Of a DNA stretch of 64,000 nt, positions 9,716 through 18,722 are shown piece by piece. The number at the start of each line of letters is the position of its first letter. Position 1 is the stretch's first letter. The DNA lies in assembly GCF_001552635.1 (NCBI RefSeq), contig NZ_BCRO01000019.1, forward strand, positions 62,001 to 126,000, read 5' to 3'. The notes under the pieces were generated by a model. The model ran no database searches. It had not been told where the DNA came from and worked only from the letters and a program-made list of their open reading frames with translations. The position numbers and the translations under genes were made by a program. The DNA is from Actinomadura hibisca NBRC 15177 (lineage in GTDB: Bacteria > Actinomycetota > Actinomycetes > Streptosporangiales > Streptosporangiaceae).

Positions 9716-9873
9716 CCGCCCCCGCGGCCGACGTCCCTCGCCTGCCCGGCCCCGAGGTCGTGTGATTCCTTACCCGATTCCGAGGTCCGCGAGGTGTGAT
9801 CATGGGGACGGCCTGCCCTAATGTGCCTCCTGAGGTGGCATCGGCGCGCGGGCCGGAAGGGGCGGGGAACGGC

Positions 9874-10437
9874 GTGGGAAGGCTTCGCTGTCTGGACGGG
9901 ACGTCGCTGGCGGTCGTCCCGGTGCCGTCGCGCGACCGTGGCGGCACCCCGTTCGAGGTGACGCTGGAGCTGCGCCGCGACGGCGACTCGTTCGGCGCCG
10001 TCGGGCAGCGCTGCGGCTACTTCCTGGCCGGGCTCGCCGAGCGCGTCGCGGCCGCCCGCGCCGAGGACTCCCCGCAGGCCGCCCGCTGGCCCGATCCCGA
10101 CGACCGGTTCCCCGACCCCAGCCCCGACCCGGCCCCCGAACCCGAGCTGTTCGCCTTCCGCTACCGCGACCGCGGCGACCTCGCCAGCACCGGCGAGCTG
10201 CGCTGCACGCTGCGCACCTCCTCGACCTGGATCGGCCCGCAGGAGCCCGACCGCGCCGCCGACGGCCGCTGGCGGGTCGCGCGCCGCGCCGTCATCGACG
10301 CCTGGGGCGCGGGCGGCCGGGGCGTGCGCGCGGTGCTGACCTCCGCCGAACTCGCCCGCTTCCTGGGCGACCTGCTCGCCGAGGCCGAGCGCGCCGGGGC
10401 CAGCTACCGGGACCTGCTGAGCCGCCCGCCGCGCTGA
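9874..10437 (+). CDS. Hypothetical protein
   Basis: I do not recognise this 187-residue protein. It starts GRLRCLDGTSLAVVPVPSRD, has a Pro/Asp-rich acidic linker near residues 75-90 (DPDDRFPDPSPDPAPEP) and ends in a helix-rich segment. It has no signal peptide, membrane helix or cysteine motif. The start is uncertain. GTG at 9874 follows a GGGGCGGGGAA stretch and lies about 50 nt after a TAATGT -10-like box (9820-9825); in-frame GTG 9796 or ATG 9802 would add 24-26 residues of weak coding character. Confidence 0.55.
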   Translation: MGRLRCLDGTSLAVVPVPSRDRGGTPFEVTLELRRDGDSFGAVGQRCGYFLAGLAERVAAARAEDSPQAARWPDPDDRFPDPSPDPAPEPELFAFRYRDRGDLASTGELRCTLRTSSTWIGPQEPDRAADGRWRVARRAVIDAWGAGGRGVRAVLTSAELARFLGDLLAEAERAGASYRDLLSRPPR

Positions 10438-10552
10438 GGGACGGCCCCATCCGGACGGCCGGGCGCGGCCGTCCCGGTGGGACGACTCCCCGGGGCGGGC
10501 CATAATTGAGCCTCGTTCCCCTCAGGAACGGACGCTCGAAGGGATGCCCACT

Positions 10553-11398
10553 ATGCCCAAGATGGGGGACCGGGCTCGCCGGGACCCGTCCGGCGACGGC
10601 AAGCTCACCTCGGCGATCCGGCGCAGCAAGCCGTACGGGATCGTCCGCGACGCCGCCTACCGGATGTACGAGCGGCGGGTCGAGGGCTCGCTGCCCACCG
10701 ACATCATCCCCCGGCACGTCGGGGTGATCCTGGACGGCAACCGGCGCTGGGCCCGCTCGATGGGCATCAGCGACGTCAACACCGGCCACCGGCGCGGCGC
10801 CGACAAGATCTCCGAACTGCTCCAGTGGAGCGCCGAGGCGGGCGTGGAGGTGGTCACGTTGTGGCTGCTGTCCACCGACAACCTCACCCGGCCCGCCAAG
10901 GAGCTGGACCCGCTGCTGGAGATCATCGAGAACACCGTGGCGGGCCTGGCGGCCGACGGCTACCACGTCAAGCCGGTCGGGGCGCTCGATCTGCTGCCGG
11001 ACAAAACCGCTCGTGTCCTTAAAGATGCGGGCGAAGCCACATCTGGCGTTCCCGGCCTGATTGTGAACGTCGCCGTTGGGTATGGAGGTAGGCGTGAGAT
11101 CGCTGATGCGGTGCGCTCTCTGCTCATCGAGCAGGCGGGCAGAGGCACCAGCATCGAGGAACTCGCCGAGATCCTCGAAGTGGAGCACATCGCCGAGCAT
11201 CTCTACACGCGCGGCCAACCGGACCCCGACCTGGTCATCCGGACCTCCGGGGAGCAACGTCTGTCCGGCTTCATGCTCTGGCAGAGCGTGCACACGGAGT
11301 TCTACTTCTGCGAGGTCCACTGGCCGGACTTCCGCAAGGTGGACTTCCTGCGGGCACTGCGTTCCTACGCCGCGCGCCATCGGCGCTTCGGTTCCTGA
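10553..11398 (+). CDS. uppS: cis-Isoprenyl diphosphate transferase (UppS/Z-FPP synthase family)
   Basis: The enzyme condenses isopentenyl diphosphate with an allylic primer in cis geometry, making the lipid carrier for peptidoglycan or its short-chain precursor. The signature HVGVILDGNRRWARSMG carries the catalytic Asp of DGNRRWA near residue 63. VTLWLLSTDNLTRP and the C-terminal PDPDLVIRTSGEQRLSGFMLWQ segment are also present. The WLLS/STDNLTR region is closest to Rv1086-type Z-FPP synthases, and the next gene is phoH2 as in mycobacteria, so a short-chain product is possible. ATG 10553 is chosen because GAAGGG ends 9 nt before it; ATG 10544 has no room for an RBS. A low-GC3 patch runs through 10998-11160. 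Confidence 0.9.
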   Translation: MPKMGDRARRDPSGDGKLTSAIRRSKPYGIVRDAAYRMYERRVEGSLPTDIIPRHVGVILDGNRRWARSMGISDVNTGHRRGADKISELLQWSAEAGVEVVTLWLLSTDNLTRPAKELDPLLEIIENTVAGLAADGYHVKPVGALDLLPDKTARVLKDAGEATSGVPGLIVNVAVGYGGRREIADAVRSLLIEQAGRGTSIEELAEILEVEHIAEHLYTRGQPDPDLVIRTSGEQRLSGFMLWQSVHTEFYFCEVHWPDFRKVDFLRALRSYAARHRRFGS

Positions 11399-11503
11399 GG
11401 GCCCACGCCCCGACACCGCCTCCGGCCGTCCCCGCCTCCGGGGCCGCGGCCGCGCGGAGGCGGACCGCCGCGCCACCAGTTCCCCCATCATCAGGGAGAT
11501 CGA

Positions 11504-12856
11504 GTGGCCACAACCTCTCCGCGCCGTCCGCAGCCGGGGCCCGTCACCGGGTCCGCCGACGAAGGCCGGCGCACCTACGTCCTCGACACCAGCGTCCTGC
11601 TCGCCGACCCGGGGGCGATGACCCGGTTCGCCGAGCACGAGGTCGTACTCCCCATCGTCGTCATCTCCGAGCTGGAGGCCAAGCGCCACCACCCGGAGCT
11701 CGGCTACTTCGCCCGCCAGGCGCTGCGCCTGCTGGACGACCTCCGCGTGGAGCACGGGAGGCTGGACGAGGCGCTGCCGCTGGGCGAGCTGGGCGGCACC
11801 CTGCGCGTCGAGCTCAACCACTCCGACCCCAGCGTGCTGCCCGACGGCTTCCGGCTGGGCGACAACGACACCCGCATCCTGTCGGTGGCCAGCTGGCTCG
11901 CCCAGGAGGGGCGGGACGTGGTGCTGGTGTCCAAGGACCTGCCGATGCGCGTCAAGGCGTCGGCGGTGGGGCTGGCGGCCGAGGAGTACCGGGCCGAGCT
12001 CGCGGTCGTGGAGTCCGGCTGGACGGGGATGCGCGAGCTGGAGCTGGGCGGCGGCCAGGTCGAGGAGCTGTACGAGTCGGGCGTCGCCGACCTGGAGGAG
12101 GCCCGCGAGCTGCCCTGCCACACCGGGCTGCGGTTGTTGTCGGAGCGCGGCTCGGCGCTCGGGCGCGTGCAGCCCGACAAGTCGGTGCGGCTGGTGCGCG
12201 GCGACCGCGAGGTGTTCGGGCTGCGCGGCCGGTCGGCCGAGCAGCGCGTCGCGCTCGACATCCTCATGGACGACGACATCGGCATCGTCTCGCTCGGCGG
12301 GCGCGCGGGCACCGGCAAGTCGGCGCTGGCGCTGTGCGCGGGCCTGGAGGCCGTCCTGGAGCGCCGCCGGCACCGCAAGGTGGTGGTGTTCCGGCCGCTG
12401 TACGCGGTCGGCGGCCAGGAGCTCGGCTACCTGCCCGGCTCGGAGAACGAGAAGATGTCGCCGTGGGCGCAGGCGGTCTACGACACGCTGTCGGCGGTCA
12501 CCACCCCGGAGGTCATCGACGAGGTCCTGGACCGCGGGATGCTGGAGGTGCTGCCGCTCACCCACATCCGCGGCCGCTCGCTGCACGACGCGTTCGTGAT
12601 CGTGGACGAGGCGCAGTCGCTGGAGCGCGGGGTGCTGCTGACGGTGTTGTCGCGGATCGGCGCGGGCTCGCGGGTGGTGCTCACCCACGACGTGGCGCAG
12701 CGCGACAACCTGCGCGTGGGCCGGCACGACGGCGTCGCCGCCGTGGTGGAACGGTTGAAAGGCCACCCGCTGTTCGCGCACGTGACGCTGACCCGCTCCG
12801 AGCGGTCGCCGATCGCGGCGCTGGTGACCGACATGCTCGGCGACGTGACCGGGTGA
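11504..12856 (+). CDS. phoH: PhoH2-type PIN domain-PhoH RNA helicase/ribonuclease
   Basis: The 450-residue protein joins an N-terminal PIN nuclease domain to a PhoH ATPase. The PIN domain (residues ~24-165) shows Asp28 in YVLDTSVLL, Glu57 in ISELEAK and Asp122 in GDNDTRIL. The PhoH domain has Walker A GRAGTGKS (266-273) and Walker B VIVDEAQ (365-371). PhoH2 proteins are ATP-dependent RNA unwinding and cleaving enzymes, and in mycobacteria the gene is linked to an antitoxin-like phoAT; no such small upstream gene is seen here. The GTG at 11504 follows AGGGAGA. A strong hairpin ends the transcript. Confidence 0.93.
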   Translation: MATTSPRRPQPGPVTGSADEGRRTYVLDTSVLLADPGAMTRFAEHEVVLPIVVISELEAKRHHPELGYFARQALRLLDDLRVEHGRLDEALPLGELGGTLRVELNHSDPSVLPDGFRLGDNDTRILSVASWLAQEGRDVVLVSKDLPMRVKASAVGLAAEEYRAELAVVESGWTGMRELELGGGQVEELYESGVADLEEARELPCHTGLRLLSERGSALGRVQPDKSVRLVRGDREVFGLRGRSAEQRVALDILMDDDIGIVSLGGRAGTGKSALALCAGLEAVLERRRHRKVVVFRPLYAVGGQELGYLPGSENEKMSPWAQAVYDTLSAVTTPEVIDEVLDRGMLEVLPLTHIRGRSLHDAFVIVDEAQSLERGVLLTVLSRIGAGSRVVLTHDVAQRDNLRVGRHDGVAAVVERLKGHPLFAHVTLTRSERSPIAALVTDMLGDVTG

Positions 12857-12892
12857 CCGGACCGCCCTGATCGGGCGGGGAAGGCGTAACGG

Positions 12893-12926
12893 GACGCCCC
12901 GGACGGTTCCGACCGTCCGGGGCGTC
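12893..12926 (+). terminator. Hairpin terminator after phoH
   Basis: A perfect 15-bp stem (12893-12907 with 12912-12926) and a TCCG loop lie 36 nt after the phoH stop. There is no U-tract, as is common in high-GC actinomycetes. Confidence 0.7.
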
Positions 12927-12984
12927 GTGCCGTCCGGGGCGTTTCCGGAACGGAGAGTGATCATCAAACATCACTCCGTGCATC

Positions 12985-13000
12985 TGTGATGAAGGTCACA
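12985..13000. promoter_or_regulatory. CRP/GlxR-type binding site TGTGA-N6-TCACA
   Basis: The 16-bp sequence TGTGATGAAGGTCACA matches the CRP-family consensus TGTGA-N6-TCACA exactly. It lies in the gap between the phoH terminator and the riboswitch leader of the transglycosylase gene, about 410 bp before the start codon. TTGACA at 13064-13069 could be a downstream -35 box, though no strong -10 follows. Known actinobacterial cAMP receptor proteins regulate resuscitation-factor-type hydrolases, so cAMP control of this cluster is plausible inference. Confidence 0.6.
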
Positions 13001-13205
13001 CAACCTAACGCCAAGGTAAGGATTCCCAGCTCCCATCGCCGTTTTGGCAATGTTCAGGGCAAGTTGACAACGGCGCCACCACGAGCATTCGTCTCGATTT
13101 GGTTGCGGACCATCCCGGCGCGTCGGGCATTGTGTCTCCCCGTAAGCACCCCCGAGTGGGGCAAATCCGGATGGGCCGCCCTGATCGGTCCGCCGGTGCC
13201 GCACC

Positions 13206-13372
13206 GCTCCGGGGCCGGGGAACCGCCCTCAGCCGGGCGGCGGCCCGGCCGGGGGTGAAGGCACCTCGTGCGCGTGCCCATGCGCGTGCGACCGTCGGAA
13301 GGACCGCCTTGGTCGGAGACTCGCAGGGGTCCCGTGGGCGAGACGAACGACAGAGCTTCGACTCCCCGGAGC
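13206..13372 (+). ncRNA. Probable c-di-AMP (ydaO/yuaA) riboswitch upstream of transglycosylase
   Basis: The region begins GCTCCGGGG-CCGGGGAACC and continues with GGGGGTGAAGGCAC, both typical of actinobacterial ydaO leaders. Near the 3' end GACGAACGACAGAGCTTCGAC resembles the conserved CCGAACCCGACAGCTAAC core but is divergent. P1 pairs 13206-13214 with 13364-13372 (9 bp, perfect). The P1 3' strand is shared with the hairpin at 13367-13386, so the two are mutually exclusive, as expected of an expression platform. The aptamer class is inferred from these motifs and from the known link of this riboswitch to cell-wall hydrolases. Confidence 0.65.
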
Positions 13373-13386
13373 CCGGCCGGGCTCCG
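13367..13386 (+). promoter_or_regulatory. Expression-platform hairpin before the transglycosylase start
   Basis: The self-complementary 20-mer CGGAGCCCGGCCGGGCTCCG ends 9 nt before the GTG at 13396 and includes a GGAG that could be a ribosome-binding sequence. Formation of the riboswitch P1 would break it. It could act on termination or on ribosome access; there is no U-tract. Confidence 0.5.
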
Positions 13387-13395
13387 TTCGGCCCC

Positions 13396-14259
13396 GTGAC
13401 CGAGGCGGACGTCAAGGTCGCGGGCGCCTCGTTCGCCGCGCGTCCCGGCGACGCCGCGGCCCGCTCCGGCGACACCGCCGGGATGGAGCCGATCGGCACC
13501 GGGCCCGCGCCGCTGCTGGTCGCCGACCCGCTCGGGCCGCGCGAGGAGCTGACCGGCGCCCCGGCCCGCCCCGCCCGCTCCGGCGGGCGCACCGGCCTGA
13601 AGATCGCGGCGGTCGCCGCGGGCGCGGCCGTGGTGGTCGGCGGCGGGGCCGTCGCCGCCCTGGCGTTCGCGGGCGACTCCGCGCCCGCCGCGGCCGACGG
13701 CAAGAAGGACGCGGCCGTCTCGCAGCCGCTGGCCGACGCCGCGGTCGTGGCCCCCGACCCCAAGGTCGTGCAGGCCGAGCGGCACAAGCTGGCCGTGGAG
13801 CGCGCCTCGCGCGCCGCCCGCGGCAAGGCGAAGGCCCCGTCCCTGCTTCCCAAGGGGGAGCCGATCCCCACCAAGAAGCCCGAGGACGCCAAGGACAAGA
13901 AGGACGGCGGCACCGGCGGCACCGGTGGCGGTGCGGGCGCCGACCCGATCCCGGCGGGCGAGGCCCAGCAGATCGCCAAGTCGATGTTGCCGGGCTACGG
14001 CTTCGGCGGCAGCGGCCAGTTCGCCTGCCTGGTGAAGCTCTGGAACAAGGAGAGCGGCTGGCGCGTCAACGCCGCCAACCCCTCCTCCGGCGCCTACGGC
14101 ATCCCGCAGGCCCTGCCCGGTTCCAAGATGGCCAGCGCCGGATCCGACTGGCGCACCAACGCCCGCACCCAGATCAAGTGGGGGCTCGGCTACATCAAGG
14201 GACGCTACGGCACCCCGTGCGGCGCGTGGTCGCACTCGCAGTCGGTCGGCTGGTACTGA
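13396..14259 (+). CDS. Membrane-anchored transglycosylase-like cell-wall hydrolase
   Basis: This 287-residue protein has a cytoplasmic N-terminal stretch, one membrane helix (residues ~69-95, LKIAAVAAGAAVVVGGGAV), a charged Ala/Lys/Pro linker and a C-terminal lytic-transglycosylase-like domain related to the aggregation-promoting-factor C-terminus. The probable catalytic Glu219 is in LWNKESGW, followed by SSGAYGIPQALPGSKM and a C-terminal GWY. It probably cleaves glycan strands outside the membrane. GTG 13396 is chosen because it is the first in-frame start after the riboswitch; ATG 13483 is an alternative. It is the first of three tandem paralogues. Confidence 0.82.
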   Translation: MTEADVKVAGASFAARPGDAAARSGDTAGMEPIGTGPAPLLVADPLGPREELTGAPARPARSGGRTGLKIAAVAAGAAVVVGGGAVAALAFAGDSAPAAADGKKDAAVSQPLADAAVVAPDPKVVQAERHKLAVERASRAARGKAKAPSLLPKGEPIPTKKPEDAKDKKDGGTGGTGGGAGADPIPAGEAQQIAKSMLPGYGFGGSGQFACLVKLWNKESGWRVNAANPSSGAYGIPQALPGSKMASAGSDWRTNARTQIKWGLGYIKGRYGTPCGAWSHSQSVGWY

Positions 14260-14365
14260 GGCCCGGCCGTCGCGAAACCGCCGGGCGGAAGTTCTCAGGA
14301 ACGTCCCGCCCCGACCCGATCTGAGTTTCCGAGCGGCCGGTGACACACCGCGTCCGCCCGGGTGA

Positions 14366-14409
14366 GGACGGTACGTCCTTGCCGCGCACGGCCCCCGGCC
14401 GTGCGCGGC
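14366..14409 (+). promoter_or_regulatory. Two hairpins in the 433-nt leader between transglycosylase genes 1 and 2
   Basis: A small hairpin, GGACG-GTA-CGTCC (14366-14378), is followed by a perfect 13-bp stem with a CCC loop (14381-14393 with 14397-14409). They may terminate the upstream gene, which ends at 14259, or belong to a structured leader of the downstream one. The rest of 14260-14692 holds GC-rich, weakly coding sequence with no gene I can support and no clear ydaO motif. Confidence 0.45.
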
Positions 14410-14692
14410 GAACGAAGCCGCGACGAAGCGGCCCGGCCCCACCAAGGCCCACAACGGTCTGGCGCATCCAGTCGCCTGGCCCGTATCCCCGGCGGGGGCG
14501 CACCCCTAGGCGCCCGCCGCCTCCCACCTCGCTGTTCGCGCAACGCCTCACCCCGGTGAGCGTCCCTGCGCGCGCGTCCTCCGCGGACGCGTCAGGTGCC
14601 CGGTCGTCCCGCAGTCCCATCGCGGGGCCGCGCCGTGCGAGGTCTCCCATCCGCTGGGCCGACCGGCCGTCCGGCACGTTGAAAGGTTCGTT

Positions 14693-15163
14693 TTGATCCG
14701 CAAGCCCCTTCGGCGTTCCGCCACCCTCGCCCTCGCCGCCACGCTCTCCCTGGGCGTCGTCGCCGAGACCGTTCCGGCCCAGGCCACCACCACGGCGTCC
14801 CACGCCGCCGCGCCCACCCAGGTGGTGACCGCGGCCAAGGCCAAGAAGAAGCCGACCCGCGCGCAGCGCAACAAGGCGCTGGCCAAGCCGCTGGTCGCCA
14901 AGCGCGGCTGGTCCAACCGCCAGTACAAGTGCCTGGTGAAGCTCTGGAACCGCGAGAGCCACTGGAACCACAAGGCGCACAACCGGTCGTCGGGCGCCTA
15001 CGGCATCCCGCAGGCGCTGCCGGGCCGCAAGATGCGGTCGGCCGGCAAGGACTGGCGCACCAACCCCCGCACGCAGATCAAGTGGGGACTGAAGTACATC
15101 AAGGGCCGGTACAAGACGCCGTGCCGCGCGCTCGGCCACTCCAACAGCCGGGGTTGGTACTAA
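14693..15163 (+). CDS. Small secreted transglycosylase-like protein (second tandem paralogue)
   Basis: The 156-residue protein has a signal peptide (RKPLRRSATLALAATLSLG, cleavage after ~residue 31 near AQA), a Lys/Arg-rich linker and the same catalytic domain as its neighbours: Glu88 in LWNRESHW, SSGAYGIPQALPGRKM and a final GWY. The mature protein is very basic, which suits binding to anionic cell wall. The start is TTG at 14693; GAAAGG lies 6 nt ahead and the signal peptide follows directly. It is probably a secreted peptidoglycan glycan-strand hydrolase. Confidence 0.82.
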   Translation: MIRKPLRRSATLALAATLSLGVVAETVPAQATTTASHAAAPTQVVTAAKAKKKPTRAQRNKALAKPLVAKRGWSNRQYKCLVKLWNRESHWNHKAHNRSSGAYGIPQALPGRKMRSAGKDWRTNPRTQIKWGLKYIKGRYKTPCRALGHSNSRGWY

Positions 15164-15255
15164 ACACCGCGCAACGGGTCGTACGCACGGGGTGCTCCGC
15201 GCACCAGGCCCGGTAATCGGGTGAGTCGCGGCAGATGACCGTTGTCGCCGACGAG

Positions 15256-15281
15256 GGGGCGGGCTCCGGCCCGCCCCTTTT
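15256..15281 (+). terminator. Rho-independent terminator after the second transglycosylase gene
   Basis: The stem GGGGCGGGC/GCCCGCCCC (15256-15264 with 15269-15277) has a TCCG loop and a TTTT tail at 15278-15281. This is one of the few canonical terminators in the window, and it separates the second and third paralogues into different transcripts. Confidence 0.85.
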
Positions 15282-15385
15282 GTCACCCCGCCGGGGCATC
15301 GCCTGCCAATAGGTCGGCAAAGGCCCGCCCCAGGAGCGCGGAATCAGCGGCCCGGCGGGTCCCGGTCGGGTGAACGCTACTGCGC

Positions 15386-15892
15386 GTGTCGACTTTCATC
15401 CGTACCGGTCTCCGCGCCGCCGCCCTGGGCGCCGCCACCACGCTGGTGGTCGCGCCCATGACGACGGCGCCCGTGGAGGCGACCCCGGACGGGACCGCGC
15501 GGTCCGCCGCGACGGCCCGTCTGGGGAACGGCCTCGAACGCCGGGAACCGAAGCTGACCGAGATCCGTGACCGCGAGCTGAAACGCGTGGCGCGCAACAA
15601 GCGCATCGCCCGCGCGATGATGGCCAAACTCCAGTGGGGTTCGGCGCAGCAGTTCCGCTGCCTGGAGCGCCTCTGGGCGCACGAGAGCGGGTGGGACGAG
15701 GGCGCGCACAACGGCGCCACCGGAGCCCACGGCATCCCGCAGGCGATGCCGGGGCCCAAGATGAGCAGCGCCGGTCCCAACTGGCGCTCCGACCCCAGGA
15801 CGCAGATCCGCTGGGGCCTGCGCTACATCAAGTACCGCCACGGCACGCCCTGCGGCGCCTGGGGCCACTTCCGGGCCGCGGGCTGGTACTAA
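15386..15892 (+). CDS. Small secreted transglycosylase-like protein (third tandem paralogue)
   Basis: This 168-residue protein has a signal peptide (FIRTGLRAAALGAATTLVVAP, cleavage around residue 32), a charged helical linker (residues ~48-75) and the shared C-terminal domain with Glu100 in LWAHESGW, GATGAHGIPQAMPGPKM and a terminal GWY. It differs from the other two in the linker and in HGIPQAMPG for YGIPQALPG. GTG 15386 has no strong RBS but puts the signal peptide at the N-terminus. It converges on fumC with a 36-nt gap. Confidence 0.8.
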   Translation: MSTFIRTGLRAAALGAATTLVVAPMTTAPVEATPDGTARSAATARLGNGLERREPKLTEIRDRELKRVARNKRIARAMMAKLQWGSAQQFRCLERLWAHESGWDEGAHNGATGAHGIPQAMPGPKMSSAGPNWRSDPRTQIRWGLRYIKYRHGTPCGAWGHFRAAGWY

Positions 15893-15928
15893 ACACCCGG
15901 GACCTGTCCCGGGCGGCGAGCGCCCGGG

Positions 15929-17344
15929 TCAGCGGTCGTGGTTGGTCATCGACAACACGTCCAGCGCGGCGTCGAGCTGCTCCTCGGTGAGCTTGCCGTC
16001 GGCGACGTAGCCGCGCTCCAGGACGACCTGCCGGATGGTCTTGCGCTCGGCCAGGGCCTGCTTGGCCACCTTGGCGGCCTCCTCGTAGCCGATGTAGCGG
16101 TTGAGGGGCGTCACGATGGAGGGGGAGGACTCGGCGTACTCGCGGGCCCGCTCCACGTCGGCCTCGACGCCGTCGATGACGCGGTCGGCCAGCAGCCGCG
16201 ACGCGTTGGCCAGCAACGTGATCGACTCCAGCACGTTGCGCGCCAGCATCGGCAACATCACGTTCAGCTCGAAGTTGCCCGCCGCGCCGCCGAACGCGAC
16301 GGCCGCGTCGTTGCCGATCACCTGCGCGGCCACCTGCGCGACCGCCTCGGGGATCACCGGGTTGACCTTGCCCGGCATGATCGACGAGCCGGGCTGCAGG
16401 TCGGGCAGCCGCAGCTCGGCGAGCCCGGCCCGGGGGCCCGAGCCCATCCAGCGCAGGTCGTTGGCGATCTTGGTGAGGCTGACCGCGATCGTGCGGAGCG
16501 CGCCGGACGCCTCCACCAGGCCGTCGCGCGCGCCCTGGGCCTCGAAGTGGTCGCGGGCCTCGGTGAGCGGCAGCCCGGTGCGGCCCGCGATCTCCTCGAT
16601 GACGCGGGCGGCGAAGCCCGGCGGGGTGTTGATGCCGGTGCCGACGGCGGTGCCGCCGAGCGGAAGTTCGGCGAGGCGGGGCAGCGCCGCCTCCAGCCGC
16701 TCCACGCCGTAGCGGACCTGGGCGGCGTAACCGCCGAACTCCTGGCCGAGGGTGACGGGGGTGGCGTCCATCAGATGGGTGCGGCCCGACTTCACCACGG
16801 TCGCGAACTCGGCCGCCTTGCGCTCCAGCGCGGCCTCCAGGTGCCGCAGGGCCGGGATCAGGTCGTTGACGACCGAGCCGGTGGCCGCGATGTGGATGGA
16901 GGAGGGGAACACGTCGTTGGACGACTGCGAGGCGTTGACGTGGTCGTTGGGGTGCACCGGGCGGCCGAGCCGCTCCTCCGCCAGCGTCGCGACCACCTCG
17001 TTGGCGTTCATGTTGGACGAGGTGCCCGAGCCGGTCTGGAACACGTCGATGGGGAACTGGTCGTTCCAGCGGCCGACCGCGACCTCCAAGGCCGCCTCGT
17101 GGATCGCGGCGGCGACGTCCTTGTCCAGGACGTCCAGCTCGGCGTTCACGGTCGCGGCGGCGGCCTTGATCTGGCCGAGCGCGGCGATGTGCGCCGCCTC
17201 CAGGCCGCGCCCGGAGATGGGGAAGTTCTCCACCGCGCGCTGCGTCTGCGCCCGCCACTTGGCCGCCGCCGGGACCCGCACCTCCCCCATGGAGTCGTGC
17301 TCGATCCGGTACCGCTGCTCGGACTGCGCTGTCCGCTCGGCCAT
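15929..17344 (-). CDS. fumC: Fumarate hydratase, class II
   Basis: This is the Fe-S-independent, oxygen-stable fumarase of the TCA cycle, a cytosolic homotetramer converting fumarate to malate. The 471 residues carry the superfamily signature [11 protein letters not shown] at 319-329 with the catalytic Ser in [16 protein letters not shown] with His190, and [14 protein letters not shown] near 104-116. ATG 17344 is preceded by GGAGGT; the frame continues 15 codons upstream without support. In mycobacteria the orthologue (Rv1098c) precedes glpX; here the two are separated by about 10 kb that includes a second, unrelated fumarase. Confidence 0.95.
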   Translation of the reverse strand: MAERTAQSEQRYRIEHDSMGEVRVPAAAKWRAQTQRAVENFPISGRGLEAAHIAALGQIKAAAATVNAELDVLDKDVAAAIHEAALEVAVGRWNDQFPIDVFQTGSGTSSNMNANEVVATLAEERLGRPVHPNDHVNASQSSNDVFPSSIHIAATGSVVNDLIPALRHLEAALERKAAEFATVVKSGRTHLMDATPVTLGQEFGGYAAQVRYGVERLEAALPRLAELPLGGTAVGTGINTPPGFAARVIEEIAGRTGLPLTEARDHFEAQGARDGLVEASGALRTIAVSLTKIANDLRWMGSGPRAGLAELRLPDLQPGSSIMPGKVNPVIPEAVAQVAAQVIGNDAAVAFGGAAGNFELNVMLPMLARNVLESITLLANASRLLADRVIDGVEADVERAREYAESSPSIVTPLNRYIGYEEAAKVAKQALAERKTIRQVVLERGYVADGKLTEEQLDAALDVLSMTNHDR

Positions 17345-17444
17345 GGGAAGGACACCTCCGCCTACGACTCGCCGGTGTGGCACGTGCACCGACCGGCTCT
17401 TGTGATCAGTGCAGCCATCCAGGGCCTTCCCACATTCCCGCGAT

Positions 17445-18722
17445 CTAGTTGCCGCCCGGCGTCCGGCTGATGGTGTAGGAGCGGCGCTCGCCCAGCTTGC
17501 CGGACTCCTTGCGCTTGCCGTTGACCCAGACCTCGCAGGCGGCCGAGTTGTAGATCACCGCGTTCAGCCGCTGCTGCTCGTACTGGCGGGTGGCGCCGGG
17601 CAACAACGTCTCGTTGGCCAGCACCGACGTGCTCGCGCCCGGCACCATCACGAAGATCTTGCAGCCGTCGGCGACGGCCCGCACCACCAGCGTGCTGGAG
17701 GCCGCCGACGGCGGCGCGTCGGTGCCCGGGTCGGTCGGGCGCAGCGGCGTCGTGGCCCGGGGGGAGGGGCCGGGGCTCTCCTTCATCATGCCGACCACCA
17801 GCGCGGTCCCCCCGATGCCGCAGGAGGCCACGGTCGCGCCGATCAGCGCGATGATCGCGATCATCCGGTAGCGGGGGGTGGGCTGCGCCCGGCGGCCCGA
17901 CCGGGGGCCGGCCATCGCGCGCTCCAGCCGGTCCACGGCGCGGGCGTGGCTGAGGCGGCGGGTCGGGTTCTTCTCCAGCAGGCCGGTGACCACCGAGGCG
18001 AGCGGGCCCGCGTTGTGCATGGGCGGGGCGGACTCGTTGGCGAGCGCGCTGAGCGTCGCCATGACGTTGTCGCGCTCGAACGGCGGGCGACCCTCCAGCG
18101 CGGCGTACAGGGTCGCGCCGAGCGACCACAGGTCAGAGCGCGGGGTGGCCTTCTCGCCGGAGGCGACCTCGGGTGCGACGTAGGCGGGCGAGCCCATGAA
18201 GTGCCCGGTCTTGGTCAGGCTGGCCGAGCCGGAGGAGAACGCCAGACCGAAGTCGGTCAGCACGACGCGGTCGCCGTCCAGCATGACGTTGCTGGGCTTG
18301 AGGTCGCGGTGCACGATCCCGGCCTTGTGCGCGATGGCCAGGGCGTCCAGCAGGCGGCGGCCGATGTGCGCCACGCGCTCGGGCGGCAGCGGGCCCGAAC
18401 GTTCGATGAGCTGCTCCAGGCTCGGCGCCTCGATCAGCTCCATCACGATCCACGGGCGGCCGTTCTCGATGACGACGTCGTAGACCTCGACGATGGAGTG
18501 CGTGCGGAGCTGCGCGGGCGCGCGGGCCTCCCGCAGCGTGCGGCGGTAGAAGGTGACCCGGTCGTCCTCGGACAGGTCCTCGGGAAGGCGCAGCTCCTTG
18601 ACCGCCACCGCGCGGTCGAGGAGGTCGTCATGGGCCCGCCACACGGTGCCGTTGGCACCGTGACCGAGTTCCGAGACCAGCCGGTAGCGCGTCGCGAGCA
18701 CGAGGCGCTCTGACTGAGACAT
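17445..18722 (-). CDS. Transmembrane Ser/Thr protein kinase
   Basis: A eukaryote-type kinase domain fills residues ~13-270. It has a glycine loop ([11 protein letters not shown]), Lys42 in [14 protein letters not shown] with Asp140, DFG at 157-159 and GSPAYVAPE in the activation region. One membrane helix lies at ~287-312. The extracellular C-terminus (~345-420, [16 protein letters not shown] ... [19 protein letters not shown]) resembles a RodZ DUF4115-like beta domain rather than PASTA repeats, so its ligand is unknown. It runs divergently from another kinase gene and converges on nothing nearby; fumC follows it in the same direction after 100 nt. Confidence 0.88.
   Translation of the reverse strand: MSQSERLVLATRYRLVSELGHGANGTVWRAHDDLLDRAVAVKELRLPEDLSEDDRVTFYRRTLREARAPAQLRTHSIVEVYDVVIENGRPWIVMELIEAPSLEQLIERSGPLPPERVAHIGRRLLDALAIAHKAGIVHRDLKPSNVMLDGDRVVLTDFGLAFSSGSASLTKTGHFMGSPAYVAPEVASGEKATPRSDLWSLGATLYAALEGRPPFERDNVMATLSALANESAPPMHNAGPLASVVTGLLEKNPTRRLSHARAVDRLERAMAGPRSGRRAQPTPRYRMIAIIALIGATVASCGIGGTALVVGMMKESPGPSPRATTPLRPTDPGTDAPPSAASSTLVVRAVADGCKIFVMVPGASTSVLANETLLPGATRQYEQQRLNAVIYNSAACEVWVNGKRKESGKLGERRSYTISRTPGGN

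Noticed and set aside
14260-14692. A second ydaO riboswitch before the second transglycosylase gene
   Set aside because: The segment has GGGTGAGG and CGAACGAAG fragments but no CCGAAC-CAGCTAAC core and no convincing P1 pairing.
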